Assembly (NCBI GenBank): GCA_030248215.1
Contig: JASANG010000621.1
Location: 1-64,000 of the forward strand
Length of the DNA: 64,000 nucleotides
Source of the DNA: Enoplolaimus lenunculus
Taxonomy: Eukaryota; Nematoda; Enoplea; Enoplida; Thoracostomopsidae
Direction: 5' to 3'
Positions 24,901 through 33,454 of this stretch are shown here, one piece after another. The first letter of the stretch is position 1. Each line of letters opens with the position of its first letter. The notes under the pieces were generated by a model. That model was not told the DNA's origin and ran no database searches. It saw only the letters and a list, made by a program, of their open reading frames with translations. Position numbers and translations under genes: made by a program.

Positions 24901-26104
24901 GCTTAGAATCGCATCCAGAATTAACAGCTTTTGCATCATTAGATACTAGAGTAGTAGCTACAACGGCTTTGTTAGGCGGGACTGGTGATAAAGTTGGTAA
25001 ATTTGGGATATTAGGCCGCGCAGGGCGGTTAAAGTTCGATGCCGGAAAATTTGGCCGATAAGTCGACCGTCCAAAATTATTTTGAGTTTGGAGTCTGTTA
25101 TTCCGAGGAAAATTTCCGTTACGTAACAAACAGGCCATTGCTAAATGTCCAACTTTCCCACAATTATAACACTTCGGACCGCGAGGGGAAAAATTTTGAG
25201 CCAAATCGGGACGTGGATTTTGAAAGTTTCGATTTGGTGGGCCCCTATTTGGTGGACCTCGGTATCCGTTAGAAGGTTGGGGTCTGTTCCGTGGCTCAGG
25301 ATGCCTAAAGGTGTTTCTGCGCATGTTCTGTATAAGCTGCTTTTGATTATTTGCCAGCAGCTGGACTCCCCGAGCGAGCGTATGCAAAGTCTGCTTTGGA
25401 GCAGGCACGGACATGTTCAAAGGATCAACGCCTGTCGGTTTTCCACAGAGTAAAGACTGCATATCTAGGCGCTGAGCTAAGTCCTCCGCTTCCTTAAGCG
25501 TTTTTGGCATATCCCGAAAAACTTCTAGCTTAGCTTCAGTTGGAAGTAAACCGCCGAAAAATCTATGTATAACTCTACGGTCAAACGCGGCGTTGTCCAA
25601 ATTAGGATAAACACTTTTACAAGCATTCTTAATACCCTTTAAATAAGCTGCAACACTTTCACCAGGCAGCTGATGTCGCTGCTCAAGCGCTGCTTCATGG
25701 TACATAGTCCACTCAGTGGTTGTCAATTGGGCCTCTAAAGCCGGTACTAAATCAGTAAAACGGCGCTTAGATTGTTCAGGTACTCGCTCATATGCATCCT
25801 TAGCACGATCTTTTAAATAGGCAGGCAACACCTTAAGTTTCATATCATCATCAATTAAACGGGCATTACAATAAGTATTAAAAGTATCAATCCAACTTTT
25901 AAAATCAGACCCGGTTAAATCTCCCCGAAAAAATGTAATTGATAAATCAGGTTCAGTACCCAATCTTACACGTTGGGATATTAAATCAAAATCGTCACTT
26001 AATCCTCTTAAGCCATCATCTACACGATTAGCAAGATCTTTCACAACAGCATCTAGCTGAGCTATGTTCCTAGTTATATTTTCCATGTTTGGGTTTTGTA
26101 ACAC
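18941..26104 (-). CDS. Gag-Env-Pol polyprotein of the LTR element
   Basis: One 2387-residue ORF that looks whole. Parts in order, with rough residues: capsid-like gag (30-230), basic/proline-rich stretch, CCHC zinc knuckle CYNCGKVGHLAMAC (311-324), envelope-like region (480-1060) with three hydrophobic segments (~480-497, ~622-643, ~1028-1050) and many cysteines, aspartic protease with DTGS (~1143), reverse transcriptase with YIDD (~1567), RNase H with TDAS (~1715), integrase with an HHCC-type zinc site (~1950-1990) and catalytic core (~2005-2130), and a C-terminal tail. Pol order PR-RT-RH-IN is that of Ty3/gypsy. Having the envelope-like part in frame between gag and protease, instead of in a separate gene behind pol, is the odd feature. 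The ATG used lies 192 bp past the primer site. Confidence 0.88.
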   Translation of the reverse strand: MLQNPNMENITRNIAQLDAVVKDLANRVDDGLRGLSDDFDLISQRVRLGTEPDLSITFFRGDLTGSDFKSWIDTFNTYCNARLIDDDMKLKVLPAYLKDRAKDAYERVPEQSKRRFTDLVPALEAQLTTTEWTMYHEAALEQRHQLPGESVAAYLKGIKNACKSVYPNLDNAAFDRRVIHRFFGGLLPTEAKLEVFRDMPKTLKEAEDLAQRLDMQSLLCGKPTGVDPLNMSVPAPKQTLHTLARGVQLLANNQKQLIQNMRRNTFRHPEPRNRPQPSNGYRGPPNRGPPNRNFQNPRPDLAQNFSPRGPKCYNCGKVGHLAMACLLRNGNFPRNNRLQTQNNFGRSTYRPNFPASNFNRPARPNIPNLPTLSPVPPNKAVVATTLVSNDAKAVNSGCDSKQEIDRLKKELATLRSQNALLVEKSFPNFVGAIQATHHVAKFTQTEPASLNLNEAVTDKPPVRSNCPRRSSRCKVPPLKPWNILLCCVIALIFSLTGRVDSSLTQTLHQLQPKIFPSVGVGLIPEGLVLTASESIYLPVVVHAGQDRIKPCSPLVFQGGTPTFCNCTGQQRLFSMIKKQALSDLANNYEDTIDSAFYEELMRDMCEKKPFTCSFVTSGRNRRFVPLLLTGLTSIMGTGLGIANSIKLSHLEPKILALQKSVRLLNDEITENSEAIHKLNINQQRVFAITHEIQKYVEQTRITMTCSLTESVTISHFISQSNQFINGVRKVVDALVLASDSGRLSVAILSASQIKKLVKQEPTLRNSVYIHDPGLFYHFVKVYPVLLDIRETKFGIILEIPLIRIKNVLPLMKVINVGFNIPSKQIIARLALPKFVTYARMFSKGYYHEVKSEACDKRIGLWYCGMEALPTSEADSCFRGMRQAVVHNNTCAMEVKQMFAGTHIETTRVGLLLRTSEPTVKLTRTKKLVSSSVIETMRVPERGVMFMPFENFSMLIVGDRVLMSTSRPALNFEISPDVQYNFTLHQDVVPPPVWGSLENVEYQSNLTRTRLKRELLSFTPSADFNLPYSDLLSYIAVGLVMLVVGICVIYAWYGKWFKCLRCCCKSYGQERSTPVEVICTSPETETLELPIHSTVIGPSKFLCSKRKRALQFSTSLSPSHTVAETVLTLGPSLSDIEIYMNDIPVRAVIDTGSNITVMSSETFRKLNKPETSLVPVPATTAVGVTGHALPLKGAIKVQIEIGSKSLPFHVYVSDECAHPAILGVDLLRQFGTISLDYATGIVKLGKMQLKMGYRSSQNVLLPDTTLIPSRSEVLIPCEVKGFGHEGDVYFEPNYKLIQLYGLNTVELILSDADNLVIPLRLLNMSNCPVRLYKGMTVGRIEPLDTCVLPTVLNLQSVSCQPHFDLIADLKLEESEISGIEKSKLIELFLEFNDVFAKHDYDCGTISVVEHSIDTGDAVPIKQRPYRVPFQSKDKVDTELGNMLRYGIIEPSTSPWASPMVVLKKKDGKSLRICIDYRKLNAVTKKDCFPLPNINDLLECIGKAKYFSVMDLISGYWQVPMASDSIEKTAFITPAGLYQFTKMPFGLCNAPATFQRTLEATLRGLVERVCLIYIDDICVFSETFDEHIRRLRLVFERLRDVGLKVKPAKCNFLRKEVPYLGHIISAEGLKPDPKKIEAVEHYPIPNDITGVRGFLGFCSYYRRFIKDFAAIAKPLSQLTSTLKPFKWNSEAEKAFQLLKSKLMSPPILQIADPSKPYILETDASGKAIGAVLSQKDNEGRAHPIAYGSRLLQKAERNYTTTELEALAVVYFMKYFRNYIYGQHVTIITDHSALRWLLTNKNASGRLQRWALALSEYDFNVEHRAGKNMSHVDALSRTEISKLEEGSDEEDIKFAYAVALSETSNKQDLPSTIPFAEKQEQDPEIKALKEYIEFGKNPDDAKLASHFALIQPRYVVKNGVLYHHYPIPKYRPGVLWEQLVVPFSMREELLSAHHDDVVGGQHLGVAKTYQKLLPKYFWDGMYRDVVNWCKACIECSKRKTGPARPKAPLNPIPTTQPNFSYHVDVLGPLPQTYNGNKYVVIFIDRFTKYPEAICTPDQKATTIAKLFMTEVVCRHSAPCELISDNAPNFRSELVDQICKITGTRKVFTTPYRPQTNGVVERINRTLMNMVSQYIDSAQRTWDEFVPFACFAYRVSVNESTRLSPFELVYGRQPRLPIDVALPISNVNYLDEEDCFRDLQLTLKAAWALAKQNIQSAQDHMKFYHDRRAAEPHFFEGQKVLLHVPFQKKGKTKKLGQEWHGLYEIIELVFPDVVLQSITNPKEQHKRVHVERIKPFYGPYVPELRQDETGTCSTKANMDVDIENGLEVDKNPGLSSNHELQYVSNGNDSAMETASSDIDAREQEHQETTAPVPRAMHRYNLRARGSSHFPL

Positions 26105-26296
26105 AAGGTGGGAGTTACTATCGAGGGGTTCAGAAAATTCAGAATCGTCGTCGCTGGATTCTAAGACACCAGTACTGCGTAATTTGTATCGAGCCGTTAT
26201 TTTTACAAAACAAACTGAACGTTCTTTAAAAGGGTAAAGGTTAGCACTCGGACAAAATTTTCGACCAAAGCTCGTTTACCGGTTAAGAAAACTGGT

Positions 26297-26314
26297 ATCT
26301 CGGTGGGACCTCCA
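26297..26314 (-). other. Primer-binding site for tRNA-Gln
   Basis: The 18 bases on + read as the 3' end of an animal tRNA-Gln with CCA (ATCTCGGTGGGACCTCCA), so the element RNA carries its complement. It lies 2 bp inside the 5' LTR end. The same 18 bases occur in the TRIM at 30014-30031. Confidence 0.85.
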
Positions 26315-26316
26315 AA

Positions 26317-28323
26317 TGTAACACAGCGAACCCAGAAATTCAAATCGATCGGCACTCTGGGGAACGACTTCCTAACTAAGTTCGACGGTTACCAAAGCAA
26401 ACACAAACGGCTAATTCTCTTACAATAAAAATGACACGGTACGCCTACTGAATCAAATCAAGTTGATCTTCCCAAGCCCAAAATTGACTCCGTACACAAT
26501 TCAGAAAACTCCGTATAGCACAGATCGTGCTGACTCAAAATCCACTACGTACTACTGACGCCCCAAAATAAAATAAGAAATGCAAAATTATGGTCCCTTT
26601 ACAGGTGCAATTCCAAATAAATTGCTAAATAATGACTTCTCGGAAATAGTATAGTTCTACTCCAAACACAACGACTCCCCTTAAGTAATCAAGTCAGCCT
26701 AATATCAGAATTTTAGGCCAGGAAATTAAAAAAGAATCAAATAGTTCAACACCACCAATATACACTTCTCGATAATTACCAGTTTCAACTTAGGGTCCAA
26801 AAATATGCGAAGTACTCTTTGCACGAAAAAAATCAAAATTGCGTAACTCTTGCAAAAAAATAAATCAAGTAATTTAATAACTACGGCTTCCTTACGGAGC
26901 AAAGTCGTAGCTGCGCGCAGTTTGCTATAAATCACCAAGGAAGTACCTAAATTTGCTACAATTGTCCCACCAGCAATTTTTTTCAACAAAATTTAACTTA
27001 AGTAGGCAGAAAATTTCTCGCCTACTACGGGCTCCCAAATACTCAAAATATCCTCTACGCGTACTATTCACCAAGTATCCCACGACACAACTTAACGCGC
27101 AACCGTAAATTTTATATAAACACAGGCACCCTAAGTTCAAAACAATTCGCATAAATCGCCGGTACTAATTCTCCGATAAGAAATTGGGCAGCGGTTCGCT
27201 CCCGTACAACTCTGAGCCCCCGAACCCAACCTGTTCTGCGCTTATATATTCGTAAACCGAAAGGTTAATTGAGTTCTAGGAATTTTATGATAAAATTTTA
27301 AATTCTTTCAAAAATGTTGAAAAACCACTAAATTTAACTTAAAAAAGATTTTCTTAAAATTTTCTAACTCAAAATTTTGTTAAAATCGAACAAAAAGCTG
27401 TTTTGTCTTAAAAATTCAGTTTTTAGAAGAAAATTTAAACTTTTAAAATAGCTCAAAAATCTAAAGTATGTTGTTTTGACAGAAGTAATTTATTTTAAAA
27501 ACAAATTTGATCATTCAAATCGCATAAAAAGTTGAAAAAAGTACTATTTTGACGAAAATCCGTAATTTTCAAAACAAAATTTTAGTTAAAAATTTTAAAG
27601 AGTTCTTAGAATCCTAATGTTGTGGCTTCGAATGGTTGTTTCAAGGTTCCTACAATTCTCAGAACTGTCATTCTTTAACTTCTTAAAAAGGGGCTACTCG
27701 ACCACCATTCTGGACTTAGATTACAATTTTATACTACAAAATATTAAATAACATGTCCTAGACTTCTCGCAGTAGTGCATATCCATCAGGAAGCTGATAT
27801 TGATATCCGACTATAGACTAAGCCTGATTTACCCAATACCCCGCTTATTTTTACGCAACTACCACATAATCCGACAAATTCAATTTCTCACATATGTGAG
27901 CATTCATACAATTCGATATTCTACATGAAAGCTAAAGTAATGAGCAATAATTACACTACTTGCCTACACAACACTGCACTTGCAAGTGTTCCAAAGTGCA
28001 CTGGAATAAATATACACACAAACAGATGTATGAACAATTGTTTAAGTCCTTTCAGTAGGTCCAATAGCAATATAACAGCACAAATCTTCCCAATAGCACC
28101 AACCTCAACTGTACACAATAATTAAAACACACGCACATATACAAATGTATAATACATGAACACACTAATTGTATATGTATACACAATATGTATACACATA
28201 TATATTGCACCATACACATCAATAAAATGGGATAAACTTAAAAAATTTCCTCCGACGTTACAAAAAGGGGGTTTTAAAGTCACACCAGGGTATCCTAAAA
28301 ATTCTAAAATCCCCCACGCTACA
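26317..28323 (-). repeat. 5' LTR of the 17.7-kb element (2007 bp)
   Basis: On + it begins TGTAACACAGCG and ends GCTACA. Two GNRA hairpins occur at 26592-26607 and 26885-26900, matching in position those of the other LTR (277 versus 275 and 530 versus 568 bp from the end) but with different stem bases. Small ORFs in it are not conserved with the other LTR. Confidence 0.85.
27241..27248 (-). promoter_or_regulatory. TATA-like box of the 5' LTR
   Basis: TATATAAG on the minus strand, conserved in the other LTR at 11474-11481 and followed in both by a conserved block containing CTCAGAGTTGTACGGG. If transcription starts ~30 bp downstream, all hairpins in the LTRs and the internal region fall within the RNA. 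Confidence 0.5.
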
Positions 28324-29485
28324 ATATACCGTACGGTAATAGCATATTAGCAGTCAAATATTCAATGTTTTCATCTCAGACTCAGCTTTTGTAGTAGCTG
28401 CCTATAAAGCCCACTCTCAACTGTAGTGGACAGCATCACAATTTTGTATGATTACGTGGAAGTTGAAAAGGTTAATAGTAAATTATTTTGCCGGAAAACT
28501 CAAGGGAATGAGCTCGAAAAATTAGCAAATTAGTTGGGTGAATTTTGGGGAGATTTTTGGAAAATTTAAAGGGTTTTGAATAGGAAAACAAAATGCGCGA
28601 GAAAAAATAATCCAGAATACGAGGAATAACAAATATAGGCACAGTGTACTTAAGGCGAAACGACACATTTATAAACTAGTAAAATCGACTTTAATCAAAC
28701 AGACACAAAGTAACTAAGGGCGGGGAACTGTGGTTGCAGGGCAACCGTAAGACTCCTGCATGACAAAGTTAAAATAGAAATTTTAATGTCATGTTTCTTC
28801 AACCCGCCTCATATCATATAAATCAAAAGTAGAATTTGATATTTGAAATTTTAAGTTTATGTTTTCCGGTGTAGCATATAATAACTTGTAACAACTCCCC
28901 TGAAAACTCACTCTTTCAATATTATGTATGTTACGAATACAACGTAACGGCTGTTGTTTATGTTACGGTAGAGTAATGAAAAATGTAAAAACATTTTTTA
29001 GTCAAATTGACATCATGAAGCGCCGAATTTAACTTCGAATATCCTGGTGTTTTTCATATCCGGATGTCCTGTGCCCATCTACGTAATTTATAACTAATTT
29101 TGAGCGTGAAAATAACAAACCTTTCTTTATTTCTATAACGCAAATAGAAACAGAAGCAGATGCCGATTTTTATCAGAAATATACCGTTGACACTTAGAGC
29201 GCAACACTGCCTTCAGCTCTTAAAACTACAAAATCTTAATTCTACAAAATCTAGGCTACCGTGGGTGGCACACACGACCTTTATAATTAACAAAGCAATG
29301 GTCCTATAATTAAGTTATGTACATGAAGTTTTTCCTAACGCCTCCATTAGCAACTTTTATAAATTTTATCGGAATTTACCTTGCTAGGCTATGAGAGATT
29401 TCGACAAATTTTTGTTATAATTATACATACTGTATGGATTTGTTAATACAGGGCAAATGATAAATTTCTATTGTTAAGGTATATA
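28324..29485. other. Intergenic region upstream of the ENPP-like gene
   Basis: Nothing coding is supported. AT-rich, with no continuation of the MITE cut off at 10578. It presumably holds the promoter of the downstream gene, but no motif stands out beyond a TATATAA directly before the start codon. Confidence 0.4.
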
Positions 29486-32400
29486 ATGCGTAGATCTATT
29501 CTCACAATTCTTCATTTGGTGATGTTGATAGCAGAAACATTAAGCCATGCCGGTCATCATAAACGCCAACAAAAACTGCTCATTGTTTCGTTCGATGGTT
29601 TCAGATGGAATTTGATTGAGGTACTGTTTTAATTGTTTGTAGCTTGCTGTAATCAGCACTTGTTAAATAAATTGCATGAAATTTTGCATACAAAAGTAAG
29701 CGGTCTTCTTGCTTGTTGGTTGTTGGTGTTGGTACTATACGGTCTGCACGACCCCTGTTTGAAGTTTTGCCAAAGTTAATGACCACGCCGGGAATCGAAC
29801 CTCGGCCCTCTTGCGCTCGAGCCAAGCATGCTACCACTACACCACGCAGTCGTTGCAACAACTTCTTATACCGGTATATGTGCACAGGCATGGCAACTTG
29901 TGCTTTACATACACTTACGTGCACATATACCGACATCCCTCTTTTTTACAGGCGGTCGTCTCGGACCGTGAATACAACTACCCGAATCCATGGGCTTGCT
30001 GTTTGCAGTGCCCATCTCGGTGGGACCTCCATGTTGGTACTATACGGTCTGCACGACCCCTGTTTGAAGTTTTGCCAAAGTTAATGACCACGCCGGGAAT
30101 CGAACCTCGGCCCTCTTGCGCTCGAGCCAAGCATGCTACCACTACACCACGCAGTCGTTGCAACAACTTCTTATACCGGTATATGTGCACAGGCATGGCA
30201 ACATTTGCTTTACATACACTTATGTGCACATATACGGACAGTTGGCACCGTTGCTTGCCGTTAGGTATCTATTTTTACGAATACAAATATTGTTTGCAGA
30301 AACTTCCACGTGTCAACAATTTTACGAGATTTGCTCAACATGGAGGCATGATTGCACCAAACGGTATTAAAAATGTGTTCGTAACCAAAACGTTCCCTAG
30401 TCATTACACAATTGCAACTGGTCTGTACGAAGAATCATCTGGAATTGTGGCAAACAGTTTTTGGGACCCAGACTACCGCAAGGTTGTTCATTTACAAAAG
30501 AATTCAGATCAAAATTTAACGCATCTGTTTCTTGGTGAGCCCATTTGGGTGACTTATATTCGTCAAAAGCATCGTCCTTTCGGAGTTGGATGTTATATGT
30601 GGGTCGGGTGCTCGTTTTGGATTAAGGGTAAGTTAGACGTGTTACTCTTATTAGTATCGGTTTTCGATTTTTGTTGTGATGCTATCCACTATGCTTGCTT
30701 GTACTTTGCTACGCCTAGGATTTGTTAATTGGAGTTTTCTGCGGACTAGGGTTCTTTCTTACCACGCTTCTTTAGGAAGCCAAATGGCCGCTCCGCAGTG
30801 CTTAAGCGTAATTGAATTGTTAAGTAAGGACTCAATTTCGCCTAAGCGTAAAGAACGCAATTCTACTAAAGTCCGGGAGATAAAGACGACTCTGCAAACG
30901 CAACAAGGCCTGCGGAGTGAGAGTTAAGAATTAGGAAAATGAGAGCGAAATAGGAGCCCGGACGATCCAGAAAAAGGGAAAGCTAAGGGAGGGTGATTTA
31001 AAAAATAAAAAGTAAAAACCCTGAATTTCAAGGTAAGATGCCACATGTAATTAGCATTTTAACCGTCTAGCTCTAAATTACCAAATGTTAGCAGGATTTT
31101 AAGAGCGATTACAGAGCAAATAATTGTTCAAGCAGGCGGAATCTAACTGCCGTGTTTCTCTGTCTGAAATAAAGCTAATATATAGGTAAAACGATCATTT
31201 GGTTGGTTAATGCGTAAACAAAACATGAGTTTTCTTTTCGTTTAAACTATACACCCAATTGAGGTTTAGCTTTAAAATGTTGGCTGTTGGGCGTATGAAA
31301 TTGGTTTGGCGCTGCTCGAGATATGTTTTATGGTTAAATCATTTTTTATGTCTGTCCATCGTTTTTCTATTTTTAAGGAATTCATCTTAAATTAAGTCCT
31401 CCATACAGCACTATGGTTCCGTGGCATCAAAGGGTTGACACTGTAATTAACTGGTACAACCACAACGGTATTGATCTCGGTTTATTGTATTTTAATGAGC
31501 CTGACAGCACTGAACACGAATATGGGCCAAACTCGCCTGAGGTGACACGCAAAATGATGGAAATTAACAATTATGTTGGGTATTTGTTAGATCAGGTACA
31601 ATTTAGAGCAGTTATAGTAACAGTAATGATTTTGAAATATGGCCATACAAATATTCTATGATTACAGCCGAGCGTATCTTCTGGTTGAGCGAAGCGTTTT
31701 ATGTTTTGTCGTCGTTGGACGAAAGGCGGATGACCGCCCGACGACAATCTCAGCAACAACTGAGCGGATTTTGAGAAACTTTTTGTTTGAAAGCTTATTA
31801 TCCTGCAGTGATTATCTCGCATTGGGGTTTGAAAATTTTAAGCCGTTCATTAGCTACAGGGTAGTATGCATAATTGGTTAAGCCTGAATTTGGAGTTTTT
31901 ACAGTATTTCACTAATTATTAGGGTTAGAAGCAATCTAATTTGACAGTACTTATATACTTATTACTTTGTGTGGTTAATTTTATTGTTTTCAGTTGGAGT
32001 TCTTTGATTTGGATATCAATATTATCATAATGGCAGATCACGGGTTCACAACTATTGCTGGTGTGACAGACATAACAATTGATCCGCGTCTATTTAGCAC
32101 GACTGTAGAGAAGGATGACTTTTGGCATGTAGAGCCGTTGCCAGGTATCTTAGAGTTACTGCTTGAGCTTATCTAGAAGATGAGTGAAACCAAGAGTGGA
32201 TGATGCCCACCACCTTGCAGAAGAGTGTGCAACTGCTTGGGCTGTGCATGGTATTAAATGTACCAGCACGCGTTGCATTTTTGTTCGACCGCCCTCAATC
32301 GGGAGGGGGGGTTAAGCAAGAGATTAACAATAAAGTATGCTTCAGTACACCTCCCCCCTCATTTAAGGGGGGGGTCAACTATGTTGTTTAATCACACTTG

Positions 32401-33421
32401 CGTTTATGACTATATTAACACAATAATTTTACTAAGATATAAAACTGCATACAGACCCCCTAAACAAGGTGGGGGGTAGGCCAAAAGCACAACGCGTGTC
32501 GGGTACATTCTTTAATACATAGAATGTACCCAGTTGCACACTCTTGTTATAAAAAGTGATCATCCACTCTTGGTGAAACTAAGTGTTTGATTCTGTTTTT
32601 TTAATTTGAACACCAAGTCGGTATTGATTGACGGTGCATTTTGTGACGGAATTTTGAACTAATAATGGAAGCGTGCACTGGGTGCAGTGGGCTCCGTAGA
32701 TTTCCTGATTACAACTGAATTGTGTTAAACTACTATTTCTGTTGCTTTTGCAACTTCTGTTGTTAGGGTTTAATGTTTATCAAGTAATGGTCGGCAGCTA
32801 TTTCTAAAATTTTAATACTCGTTTCTCTCATTATTGGCTTGAGCTAAATGATTTTCTATCAGGATTGTAAGCTTTATTTTAAGTTTAGGAAAACTCAACG
32901 AAACTCTCGATTATTTACGTCGAACGCCACACGTAAAAGTTTATGAAAAACCTGAAATCCCGGCCGAATATCATTATTCAAATAGCGACCGTTTGCCAGA
33001 AGTGGTTGTTTTGGCAGATTACGCATGGGTGATTGTTAATTCGAACAAGTGTGAGCTTAAGTTATGACGTATTAATTAAAATCTGAGGTTGCAAGCTGTC
33101 ATGTATTTGCCACACTAGCTAAGGTTGGCTCTGGCTGTGTTACTTCAGATATGAGTTACCAGAGACATAAGTGCATATATCATACCAGAGTCGAAGTTTG
33201 AGGTCGGGTTGAACCCGTCTTGAAATGTATATTTCTATTAAATGTATATAAGTTCTGTTGATGTTTAAGTTTTTGACAACCAGTATTTTTCTTTGAAGCA
33301 ACAGAATAATGATATTATTCTAATCATACGCGAGGCACACACGAATAAAATTTTTTTCATTTTTAAAAATTATCGCACAAATAAATGCAATAACAGTTAT
33401 AATAATATTAATATTAATAAC

Positions 33422-33454
<33 letters not shown>

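Larger units (their letters stand above)
10579..28323 (-). mobile_element. 17.7-kb LTR retroelement with gag-env-pol polyprotein, helicase and NADAR genes
   Basis: Metaviridae-like (Ty3/gypsy) element read on the minus strand. Order: 5' LTR (26317-28323), tRNA-Gln primer site (26297-26314), polyprotein (18941-26104), helicase (15162-18542), NADAR gene (14316-15002), non-coding region (12561-14315), polypurine tract, 3' LTR (10579-12542). Both LTRs have TG...CA ends. The three ORFs look whole. The LTRs are well alike only in blocks, no target-site duplication is visible, and the host MITE end is missing on the far side, so the two ends may derive from different insertions. Age is therefore ambiguous: the ORFs look recent, the LTR pair looks old. 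An envelope-like part before the protease and two cellular-type genes behind pol are unusual for the family. Confidence 0.88.
29727..30240 (-). mobile_element. Complete TRIM (514-bp miniature LTR element) with tRNA-like LTRs
   Basis: Two 209-bp LTRs (29727-29935, 30032-30240), four differences between them (~98% identical), flank a 96-bp internal region. On the minus strand the internal region starts with an 18-base tRNA-Gln primer site directly at the LTR (30014-30031) and ends with the purine-rich AAAAAAGAGGGA directly before the other LTR. LTRs begin TG and end CA. GTTGG flanks both sides (29722-29726, 30241-30245), a 5-bp target duplication. It lies in intron 1 of the ENPP-like gene, opposite to transcription, and has no coding capacity, so it depends on proteins from another element. 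It looks whole and young. Confidence 0.9.

Noticed and set aside
26726-27152. Hydrophobic minus-strand ORFs in the 5' LTR
   Set aside because: Not kept in the other LTR.
29781-30156. Two tRNA genes on the minus strand
   Set aside because: Stem mismatches and location inside TRIM LTRs; better described as tRNA-like promoter sequence of the element.
29811-30728. 305-codon ORF read as one exon
   Set aside because: Its first half is TRIM sequence; only 30300-30627 is homologous to ENPP proteins and is bounded by splice sites.
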